Below are positions 54,494-64,000 of a stretch of 64,000 nt of DNA, in pieces. The DNA comes from Chondrus crispus. Taxonomy: Eukaryota; Rhodophyta; Florideophyceae; Gigartinales; Gigartinaceae. How positions within the stretch are numbered: position 1 is the stretch's first letter; every line of letters begins with the position of its first letter. Made by a program: the position numbers and the translations under genes. The notes beneath the pieces were generated by a model, which did no database searches, was not told the DNA's origin, and worked only from the letters and a program-made list of their open reading frames with translations. The stretch covers positions 1 through 64,000 of the forward strand of contig NW_005179131.1 of the NCBI RefSeq assembly GCF_000350225.1, in the 5' to 3' direction.

Positions 54494-57105
54494 ATATGGT
54501 CTCATTGTGGACCAACAAACGCATCAAATCGGACATCGTCTATGTGAGATCTGGTGGAATCTACGCGTTTGACAGCTGGAGTGTACCGATGACAGGATCC
54601 GAGGGACACATATATGCAAAAAAGTACTTCCGTATTCTGACATTTTTCACACAGTTACAACTACAGAAGCAACATAGTCAGTTTTGCCATCCTTCCGTTT
54701 CAAAACTATTCAACTTGCTCAACCACGGACGCCGGCATGACCCCACTCCTGATACTCTCGCCTCACTGCACGAGATATAAAAGACCTGTTATCCCTGTCA
54801 GCGTATTCAAGACGTCTCAAGTTGCTTTCGTGTGTCCTTTGGTAAATTCAGCTTTCGGTTTAACAACGTTTTACTACTCGAAATCATGTATGTCAAAGAA
54901 AACCCGATTCTGGACATTGTGGACCAATCTACGCACTTCAGTGCTGCACGCTTCTTTCCCGACATGTCCACCAAGACTGTGTGGGCTACAACAGTAGAGT
55001 TTTGGGCAATTGTGTACACTGGTCTTCCAAACTCTCTTCGCGTGGACCAAGAATCGCAATTGAAAGATTTGTTTTGCAACATCGGCCGCGCATCAGGTGT
55101 TGAGGTAAACCTCTCCGGTATCAATCATACAATACACTTAGTATCAAAGAACGGTACCACCATCCATTCTGGATCACCTTCCGGAAACTTAAGATGGCTT
55201 ACCCGGCCGTGTCTGATGCAACAAAATTAACCCTTTCCGTTAAAGGCTCTCAACGACACACTTGGCCATGACCTAATAGTCTCATCCATTCTTATATTTG
55301 GAGAATACTCTATTCGCGTGTATTTGGTGAGTCTGCTGAGCCCAAATCAATCGTGGAAGCTCGATCAATTCTTGCAAAGAGAAGCCCGCCAAGAAATCGA
55401 GAAGCATATGGCTCAGCTGGATCAACTGTGTTCTCCAGTCAAAAGTCCTTCCCGCGGCTGAAACTGTCTCCTAAATTGGGCAAAAGTGCTTGAGTGGCGC
55501 ACGAAAGTCATTTCTCATCGCATCAGTGAATGGATGGGTCCCTTTGTCGTTTCAAGTATGGACCTTGACAAAAAAATCGTCTCTGTCACAGACGACAATG
55601 CGTCCAAATCTTCGAAGCCGGTCGGGTTCGCGCAAGTCAGGCTTTGCCACTCACCTAGGGAGAGCTCGACGGCGTTGTTTGCAACTCCGCAGCGCACCTC
55701 TCAGAAGTAAAAGACCGCTAACGAAGTTGTTGAACGGGACACTCACCTCACTGAGGTACTACATCCAAGTGACCCCTTTTCATTCTGTTGAAATGAGCAA
55801 CTCAAAGCGCACTGGGATTCGCCACCTTCTTGCAAAGGGTACCTTCAAGGTTATTCTGAAAGAAGACGTACCCCCACGCGGAAACTTCGTACCAGGCCGC
55901 TTGGTGAAATCCATCAAGTCCACGGAGGACGCAGCAATCAAAATCCCCGTTATTCAATCGGAGGACGCAGGGATAGGTACAAACGCATTGTGGTACATTC
56001 CAACCCAAACACTTCAACCGACATCAGTTCGTTTACTCCTCGTGTTTACAGCCCTGCATGGATTTCAGGTAGGGATATCGGATGTGATACAGGCCTACCT
56101 GCAGTCGGCTGAACCTCTCATCCGTGAAACATTCATCGAAAATCCCGTTCCCGAATTCCAACTCTCCCCTGACCAATGCGTCCCACTCTTCAAGCCGCTA
56201 TATGGACTCTGTGAAGTTAGTGATATATGGTTCAAGACCTCCGACCAACACCACCGGAAGGATTTCGTGATGACTCTACTGCGGTCAAACCCCTCTCTCA
56301 ACGCCAGTATTGTTGATGAGTTTCTCCAAGGACTGTCTGGCACATACGTGGATGACGTTCTCCGAGCCGGAGATCTCGACTTGCGCACACTATCTAAGGC
56401 CACATCACGGAAATTATGAATGGCACAAGATCAACAACTACCGTGTACTTCCACTGGTTTTCGTTTCGTGTCGGATGTAAGAGGAAAACTGGCGCTCAAC
56501 CAATTCGCATGTTTGAACCAATTGATAACTCTGAAATTCGATGCAACTTTCTTAGACTTCGCCCCCCTTCATATGAAGCTATCCTGGCTGCCTCACAGCT
56601 GCTCCGATGTGCTTCTCGAGGTCGTCCAACTCAGGGAAGTGACAGCCGATCGATTCAAGAAGGAGCGACCCGTCATCATCAAAGGAACTAATCGGACTGT
56701 CCGGTATGCACAACAAAATCTCTTCCCCATCCAGTTCTGGAAACTACACCTTAGTGGTCTGCAGATAAGTGGTAATTCCGATGCGTCATTCGCAGCGAGC
56801 GTTGATTTGTCATCTCAACTCGGATACTTCGTGGTCGTCGGAGACAACTGTGGTGTCGTGATCCCTATTCAATTCAAATTCTACAAGGCCCGCCGCGTGG
56901 TGCGCTCAGCAAAGGCTGCAAAACTCATTGCTTTTGGGGGTATGTGTGACGCGGCCTACAAAATGGCCGAAGAACTTCGCTTCCTCCATCCAAGTTCCAA
57001 CTTACTAATGAAGTTGTACACAGGCATCAAAAGTTCGGGACGCTCCAAGAGTACAGTCGTCAAAACAGGCGTCAGGTACGTCAGTCTACCTCTCGTCTCT
57101 GTCTG
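54494..57105 (+). pseudogene. pol: Integrase, RT and RNase H of copia element E
   Basis: In order: HPSVSKLFNLL (integrase N-terminal region, about 54.69 kb), MYVKENPILDIVDQSTHFSA and LPNSLRVDQES (integrase core, about 54.88-55.10 kb), IGEW-like ISEWMGPFVVSS (about 55.52 kb). The RT follows (55,740-56,410) with RLLLVFTALHGFQVGISDVIQAYLQ and SGTYVDDVLRAGD, keeping YVDD. RNase H is at 56,420-57,105 (SGNSDASFAASVDLSSQLGYF, FKFYKARRVVRSA). These motifs mark a specific copia lineage with YLQSAEPL and GTYVDDL signatures. Several frameshifts and stops break the gene. Confidence 0.85.
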
Positions 57106-57569
57106 AAAAAAGGCTTCAGACTGGCACTGCTCCCACTTCGATTTGAAGTTTCGCACAAGATAAAGTCGGCGGGGGGTTAAGTGACACGCGTGCCCCGTAC
57201 TCCAGAGCCTGGCATGATCTGAATTGCCCCAATGCACCTCTCGGCGGTCAGCCTCCAATCGCATGATTATGCTGGGCTATTGGGACGCTTGCGACGGATA
57301 ATTCCGTCGTGCTTGTGCCCCCAATGGGTCGACATGCCAAGGCCATTTTGGGTTGTATGTACCCTCAAAATCCTGGTTGTTGGCTAATATTTGGAAATTT
57401 TCAAGACAACTGTCCAACACTCTTATGCTTTTCTCTACTGACAGAATTGGCGTGCTCTTCGTTCCTACGGTATCTTTGCGACTGATGCCCACGGCAGATC
57501 AGGGTTCAAACCTCGCCACTGTCCATTTTACTTCTCATGATGGCTCCTATTTTCCTTTGACCGCACTCG

Positions 57570-57890
57570 TGTGACTGAGAGGAACGATCTGCACAGTGGT
57601 TACTGTGCTTGTCGCACGATTGCCATTCAAGGAAATTATCTTGATCATCGAACTCACAGACCTTATTGAGATCGCCCACTACTACGTACCCCCTCTTCTT
57701 CCCAAAATTAGACGGGCCTGGAGGGCTGAGGAAATAGCGACAGGAATTGCATACAAAGCTGCGCTTCTCTGTGTACTCAACTCATTTTCTCCGCTCGCCC
57801 CAATAACCTCTCTCGAGACTTGAGTCTGCGGGCATTCGCGCGACGCCAATACCCCGCTTCAGCGATACAAAGAGCCAATTTGCTAATGAG
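57570..57890 (+). repeat. 3' LTR remnant of copia element E
   Basis: Starts about TGTGACTGAGAG and is homologous to 50,667-50,990 over some 300 bp. It lies about 0.45 kb after the RNase H domain. Borders are approximate. Confidence 0.68.
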
Positions 57891-58630
57891 AAGACAATCC
57901 ATTTATTTACAATGAATTTATATATGGAACACACAGTGGCTGTAAACATGATTGGCATGTTCGAGAACGAAACTGCAAATCCACGGTACATGTTCATTTC
58001 TTCGACTTAGCGTCATAGTACAAGCGCGCAATCCTCAACCAAAACATCCACGTCATTTGAAACATGACCGGGCTAGATTGCAATGAACGGGGTGAGGCAT
58101 TTCAAAAATGCAGAATTGCATTTTGATCGAAAATTACCTTGGGCGTTTATGCAGGCTCTGGAATTTGCTTACGGCCCATTCGAAGTGGCCAGAGTGTAAT
58201 TACGAGCATGTGTTTCGGTTATGTTTGGGCCTTTGAAATTTCCACATATGATGGAGGCCATTGCCGAATGGTAATATGCACCTCTATAAGCAGCAAAAAG
58301 CCAGATCGTATCATATTGGAAACTCATAACTGGGCCGGCGTTGACCAATTCAGAACCGTCACACCCAGAGGGGAGCAGACTACGTGCAGGCTCAATTTCG
58401 AGCAGAAGGCGCAAGGGATGGAATTGGATGTCATTCAAGCGAAAACGCGTGGGGCAGCAAAATGATACTGGTACAGGGTAAAAATATCATTTTCGCACTG
58501 ACTTGTGATACACTGCTGTAGAGGCCATGGAAGTGGCTATAGCAGTGCATTAAAGCATATTTTAGATCGCCCACAAAAAGACCGAGTCATTTGGCCACTT
58601 CCACTTCTCAGCGGAAACTTCTTACATTCG
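57891..58630. other. Unassigned stretch between copia elements E and G
   Basis: No gene recognised; the longest frame is 108 codons at 58,139-58,465 and has no family likeness. A hairpin at about 58,509-58,547 pairs CACTGCTGTAG with CTATAGCAGTG (one mismatch). Confidence 0.45.
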
Positions 58631-59569
58631 TGTTAGAGGTCTGTCGGGTTGGGAGGGCTCAGAATGAGCTGAATTAATATTTTAAAAACATAAAGGATAA
58701 TGGGCGAGGAATTAAACTCGCGAGTAAGAGAGAAGGGTGGCGGGGGAGTGGTGCCGAAACACGCCACCCCCACCTCAAATCCCCTCCTCTCTCCTCGCTC
58801 ATTTTTACTATTGTGCCATTTCTGCCCTAACTCTCGAATTTTGGTGCCAATGCGACTAAAGAAAATAATCAAAACGGTTTATTGATGGAAGTAGAAGCCT
58901 ACGACCGACTTCTCAAACGCCGTCGGAACCTTCGTCGGAAGTCCGTTCCGAAAGGGAGCGGTTCACACCAAAAATGACCCATCTGTCCTCCATCTGCCCG
59001 GTACCTTCCTTATATACTAATCAACAACCTCAATAACAGTAAAAAATAGGGGCAAGCTCATCCTTCGCACGTGATAACAGCGCGTTATGTAGGGCATATC
59101 GCAAACCCGTTCGCATATGCTTATGTCATTTTCACACTGCCCATTATCAAGTATATAGCATTCTAGGTTCCTCACGATCAATTTTAAGATCGGATTAAGG
59201 TCTGACCCAGAATCGGGCAGCTTTTTATACGTGCATTTGGTTTTTCTTTTGATAAACCATCGGCGATATTTTTCTCTTAAGAAACAAGTCCCACCGGGGA
59301 AACGTCGTCATGAAAACAGTTCTAGACTCACTAGTGATTTACTGTCAGCGTCAGACGCCCCAATCGAGCCTTATTTCACGTAGACCGTCTCCCTCAACGG
59401 GCTAAACTTGATATCACATCACTTTGCAGACACCATCTCGCAAATTCCTCCCAATACAGATCAACATCAATTCAGTAGAACACTACTCGAACAACTGCAG
59501 CTAATTTGGACATGTTGCTATTCGCGAGTGTCGCATTACTCGAGACGTCAACATAAGCTGAACTCAACA
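58631..59569 (-). repeat. 3' LTR of copia element G
   Basis: On the minus strand the LTR begins TGTTGAGTTCAGC right after the purine tract AAAAAGGGGG (59,570-59,579). TATATAAGG near 59,010 and AATAAA near 58,883 (minus sense) are plausible promoter and polyadenylation signals. The far end is placed at ..CTCTAACA (58,631) because it mirrors the start, but this border is uncertain. The other LTR lies beyond the window. Confidence 0.6.
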
Positions 59570-59591
59570 CCCCCTTTTTGCGGCTCGAGTA

Positions 59592-62500
59592 TTAACACGC
59601 CGAAAGACACATGACGCCTAAGCCCCGAAGGTGCGGCTCAAAAACGACTCTGAGCAATGGCTTGATGAGCACATCAGCGGCCATATTTGCGGTCTCACAG
59701 TATTCTATGCCCACGGTTCCAAAATCCACATGCTCCTTTACAAAGTTGCGTCGAATTACCACATGTTTGGCTTTTCAAACTCCCTCCGCTCCCCATACGG
59801 CTGCACCTTGATTGTCTTCTATCACTTTAGTGCATGGGTCTTGTTCACAGTCCAATTCGCGCAGCAAGCACCCCTGCCATAAAACCAGTTTGACCCCCTC
59901 GCTCAACGATAAAAACTCCGCCTCAGTCGTTGAGAGAGCAACAGTAGTTTGTTTCACAGTCTTCCAAGTGACCGTTGTCCGTCCAAGCTGTAAGAGTACT
60001 CCAGTAGTTGATCTCCTGTCAACTCTATCAACGGCCCAGTCTGAATCGCAACATGCACTCAATACACTGTCACCATCTACAAATATCCTCAATGAAAAAT
60101 CCCTGGTTCCCTGAAGGTAACGCAAAATTCTCTTTAGACACATCCAATGAATCTGATTGGGACTTAAGGCATAACGACAAAGTATCGAGACAGAAGCAGT
60201 TATCTCTGGGCGCGTGCGAGTCGCGATAAACAGTAAACAGCCGATTAGCTCCTGGTACACTCCTCGATCTGCAGGTTGGCACTTGATGTTGGAAATGTCC
60301 CTTAAAGCTCCTTCACACATGGGAGTCGTCACAGATTTGCACGATGACATTCCAAATTTCTCAAGTACATTCGAAAAGTAATGTCGATGAGAAAGCCAAA
60401 ACCCCTCGCCTATCTTTCAGAAACAGGACACCGAGAAATGATTGCAAAATACCCATGTCCTTCACATCCATGTCCTTCACATCCAGGTGCACCTTGCGCT
60501 CGGTCTTTACACTGGAGATGTTTTCATCTGTCGAACCGATCAGGGTAATGTAGTCCACATATAGCAACAACCAAACTTGACCTCGACGATATACACAATC
60601 ATCTGACATAAGCTTGCGAAACTTCATCAAATTCATGACTGAATGCCACTTGTCATTCCACAATCGCGGCGCTTGCTTGAGACCGTACAGTCCGCATCTC
60701 AACTTCAGGGCTTGATCGGGTCCACATAGCTTGATTCCGTTTGGTGGTAGCACATACACATCATCATCAATCTCGCCATGCAAAAAGGCTTTGCGGAAGT
60801 CTATTTGTTGTATCGTGTACCCCCTCTGAACCGCTACTGTCAGTCAGGTTCTAATAGTTGCTAAGTCGGCAATAAGAGCAAACGTCTGATCCACATCGCC
60901 CTGTAGAAACCCCTGACGATCAATCGCGCTTTGTATCGAAATACCTAACCGTTCTCATCACGCTTGCGGGTAAATACAAAGCGAGTTGACAGCGGCTTCG
61001 CTCCATCTGGTGTGGCTACCACTTTCCACGTTTCGTACTTCTTGAGTGAAGCCAGCTCTGATTGGATCGCTTCCTTCCAATGCTCCAAATTTTCGCCAGT
61101 GAAAGCCTGTTGCACTGTCGATGGTTCATCCTCAGAACCTTTCATTGCGAAAGCGAATGCTTTTGAAAGGTTTGCAGCTCCTGGCGTATAGAACGAAGTG
61201 GCTCTCTGTCCACGTTGTGGGTATCGGGATTCATGCTGCTGTTTCACATAACTCCCAGAATAGTACGTAAGCGCCTCAATTTGTTCATCAGTCAGGGAGT
61301 TGCCTTGGCCACCCTTTCTCAGCTTCCTCTGCGTTTTCATTCTCATGCGGAGGGACAAATCTGTCTGGGCCATCTAGAGGTGGGACAGAAATAGGATTGA
61401 CAGGGGCATGAATTCGTTGTTTAAGGCCGCCCTTCTCCCGGCCATCCACCAAGATTTCGGAGGCTTCTTCATCATTGTCGAGTCCTTTCTGCGCCGGAAA
61501 TACATGCTCTAGAACGGTAACATCCCTTGAAAGAACTACAACATTGCGCGAAGGCATCAATAGCTTGTACTGACTGTTCTCCAAGCATCCGATGAAAATA
61601 CCAAACTCTGACGTTAAGTCAAGTTTCCGGCGAAGCTCCTTTGGGACATGATGCCATCCTAGGCACCCGAACACGCGGAAATAATGCACATCCGGCTTCC
61701 TACCAGCCATTAGCTCAAGCGAAGTCTTCTTGCGTTTTCTTGGACACAAGAAATTGTTTCTGATCCTGGAGGCGTGCACAACAGCATCTGCTCCAAACCT
61801 CTTTGGCAGGGATGCGTGTTCTAACATTGTTCTTGCACATTCCACAATTGTGCGGTTAGCTCTTTCGGCTATTCCATTCTGACGGGGGAATAAGGCGGAG
61901 AGGTGGAGTTCTTGATACCTTTCTCATTCATGTACTCCTGTAGTGTGACAAACCCACCATCGTTGTCACTGTGTAGGTGCCTGACAGTACGTCCGAATTT
62001 TCTTTCGAGCCAGACATGATACAACTTGAAGTGCATCAGAACATCACCCTTCCTTGCAATTAGGACGATAGTGACGCACCCAGAGCATTCATCTATGAAT
62101 GAGACGAGGTAGCGAGCCCCGGAAAAAAGGTGGGACAGACATTGGTCCGCAAACGTCCGTATGAATCGCAGCGCAGCGCTCGTGAGAACGTGAGTTGTTG
62201 GTACGTACAGTCGCCTTAGTCTGTTTCCCCTTAACACAGCTTCCACAAAAAAATTTCTATCCTTGTCTGGTTTGAAACTGACTCCTTTCACTGCACCCAT
62301 TTGCATGAGCTGCTTAATGTTGTCGACAGTGGCGTGGCCTAGACGATTGTGCCGCAATTTGAGGCCAGAATCTCCGCGGCCTCTATCGTCTCCCTCATCG
62401 GTCTGTTTATGACGAGAAATAGCAGCTCATGCTGTGATATCCTTGGGATCCGCAGGCTCCCCAATGATTCGATACAATCTTTGGAAGCGGGTTTCCTAAA

Positions 62501-62870
62501 ATTGCATAACTCCATTCCACATTCCGTTGCCCCAATCCCCTCTAAAGCTGATAACATATCCGCTTTCACACATTTTTGCACACGAAATGAGGTCCGAGTG
62601 CAGATCAGGTAAACACAGTACATCGTGAAGTATGATGACTCTCTCGTACTGTTTGCCATCAATCGTTACGGTTTTACGAAGTGACAGAGTCCCTTGATGA
62701 GAGGCAAAAACGCCGTTCCCATCTCCCAGCACGACAGTACGAGGTCCAATCATCTGGGAGTCCCGCAGCTAATCCTTAAACCACACCATGTGGTGTCTAC
62801 TGCAGTAGAAACGCATTCTTTGGCTCATTTGTAGTTCCAATTACTGAAGGCATTGCCGTAGACGTAGCAT
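59592..62870 (-). pseudogene. pol: Pol of copia element G (protease region, INT, RT, RNase H)
   Basis: Minus strand, in order: protease-linked segment (62,753-62,496, VVLGDGNGVFASHQGTLSL, LPDLHSDLIS; the Asp-Ser-Gly itself was not found). The integrase runs 62,357-61,869, with RLGHATVDNIKQLMQMGAVKG. A one-base gain in a T-run shifts out FCGSCVKGKQTK and the frame returns at ARYLVSFIDECSG; HSDNDGGF and PYSP follow. Then the integrase tail with VFGCLGWHHVP (61,845-61,288) and RT (61,373-60,361, GLYGLKQAPRLWNDK). The active site reads LLYVDYITLIG, YVDD having become YVDY. RNase H is at 60,350-59,775 (CCDSDWAVDRVDRRSTTG, ALSTTEAEF), with a shifted tail ending at 59,592. Multiple lesions. Confidence 0.88.
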
Positions 62871-63973
62871 AATTGAACTGTTGATGGAACTTGGAAGAGC
62901 ACGAAGTGCAATTAGCCGATCGGTTCGTGGATCTACCATTCCGGACACTTGAGACCCCACTATCAGCCTCAACATTTCTATCCTTTGACTTACTGTGGTC
63001 AGAGACGTCTCGCCGCGCAAGCAGTAGCTGTGCCTACTGAGCTCTACGGAATCCAGTGTCTTGTCCTCCAGTCTCGCCAACGAAGGCCACTGGTTTGCGA
63101 TCGTAATGGGAATGATTCCCACTCTTCATTAGACAATGACGAGCTACGTGACCAACCTTGCGGCATTCGAAGCAGCGGCGCTTCTCTTGCCTGGACCAAA
63201 CGTTCTTCTTTCCACGATGGGTTCTGACTCCCGAACCATTCATTTGAAGAGCGTGTACGGGTTGCCCCGACTTCTGTGCTTTCGATACATTTCGAAGATG
63301 ATGCTCATCATACTCCTGAAACAGAGTTGCTGTACCTGTCCCCCAATGGACCTTCTCTTGGATAGTCTGCAATGATTCCAGGACGTATCCGAAAGGAGAC
63401 TGCTTCTTTTCCCCAAAGAAAGCCAAAAGCATAGCCACCTGAAGATCTTCAGCGATCGTACCATCCATTGCTGCGGGACGGTTAAAGATTTTCTCATAAC
63501 CATCAATGTAGTCCTGCATGGATTGTCCTTTGTAGGACATCCGAGAAAGTTTCGCCTGCAACTGCACCTTGGTCGCGGTGTTCGATATTGCATACCTGTC
63601 ACGAAGACCAACTCAAATACTGTATGGGTTACCTTTATCACTCAGACACAACCACAATGGCATATCACCAAGGCCCTGAATCAGAACAGCACGCGCAGTA
63701 GCGATCTTCTTCTTCAGCTCTTCGTCCGGATGTTCATTAATCCCTAGAACGTCCGATTCCACCATGGCCAGCACCTCCTTCAATTCCAGTGCTGCCTCGG
63801 TTTTGGCGGTCCACAACTGGAAGTCCTCACCAGGCCTTCCGAAAAGCGTTTACGCCTTCTTGTTGTTCTCCATGGATGGATCAGTGACACCGAGAATCAC
63901 TCTGATAGAGACGTGCGTGGTCTGGGCCCCAACCAAAAGGGCTTTGGTTGATCTGTCCAACGGAGCACGATAA
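62870..63973 (-). pseudogene. gag: Gag of copia element G
   Basis: The minus-strand frame 63,816-63,613 (TAKTEAALELKEVLAMVESDVL) and then 63,567-63,034 (MQLQAKLSRMSYKGQSMQDYIDGYEKI) form a UBN2-type copia gag. An intact zinc knuckle CFECRKVGHVARHC lies near 63,160. The frame changes twice. The gag start and 5' LTR lie beyond the right edge. Confidence 0.82.
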
Positions 63974-64000
63974 ACTTGCTGCTGTGGCTGTGTTAGTGGT

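Larger units (their letters stand above)
50667..57890 (+). mobile_element. Decayed Ty1/copia element E with its own LTR remnants
   Basis: Two diverged direct repeats (about 50,667-50,990 and 57,570-57,890) flank gag, protease, integrase, RT and RNase H in copia order on the plus strand. Without the 974-bp solo LTR it would be about 6.2 kb, of which roughly 0.5 kb at 52.56-53.09 kb looks foreign. It is one of the older insertions in the window, judging by LTR divergence and lesion density. Confidence 0.85.

Noticed and set aside
58139..58465. 108-codon plus-strand ORF as a host gene
   Set aside because: No recognised motif, no neighbours and no exon signals. It lies between two decayed copia elements.

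Overview
The window is a eukaryotic, transposon-dense segment in which I find no convincing host gene. Nearly all of it can be assigned to LTR retrotransposons, one pogo-like DNA transposon and one PIF/Harbinger-like fragment, most of them broken. No rRNA, tRNA, CRISPR or bacterial features were seen. The families (chromodomain Ty3/gypsy, two divergent Ty1/copia lineages, PIF/Harbinger, pogo) fit an alga, an oomycete or another protist-like eukaryote with a repeat-rich genome, but nothing here fixes the taxon.

Layout: 1-825 a perfect head-to-head palindrome carrying the N-terminal part of a PIF/Harbinger transposase; 1804-14.84 kb Ty3/gypsy element A (+): LTR, gag, pol, long spacer, antisense ORF, with its 3' end lost; 14.87-16.85 kb and 30.99-37.91 kb the two halves of a second Ty3/gypsy element B (+), split by the complete 14.1 kb element C (16,853-30,994, both LTRs about 99% alike); 37.91-45.06 kb gypsy element D on the minus strand, related to A and C, cut by the 3' LTR of B and carrying a foreign solo LTR in its leader; 45.5-47.7 kb gag-protease remnant of another LTR element F (-); 48.34-50.55 kb pogo-like element (-); 50.67-57.89 kb decayed copia element E (+) with a gypsy solo LTR inserted in its protease (target duplication ATATG); 58.63-64.0 kb copia element G (-), running off the right edge. 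Insertion order can be read directly: C is inside B, B abuts a truncated D, and D abuts F.

The most interesting system is the 3' half of the gypsy elements. In A, B and C a long region between the chromodomain end of pol and the 3' LTR holds an ORF on the OPPOSITE strand (13,427-14,818; 35,324-36,886; 28,792-29,800). The three predicted proteins are diverged but clearly homologous: an N-terminal segment, a Trp-rich core, a Pro/Ser-rich linker and a C-terminal helical motif. I do not recognise the family. Two copies begin 0.1-0.4 kb inside the 3' LTR, so an LTR-driven antisense transcript is plausible. The A/C/D family also shares a primer-binding site whose predicted tRNA partner has C1-G72 and A73, as in eukaryotic tRNA-Tyr, a duplicated primer-binding site in the leader of C, and a candidate -1 slippery heptamer at the very end of gag.
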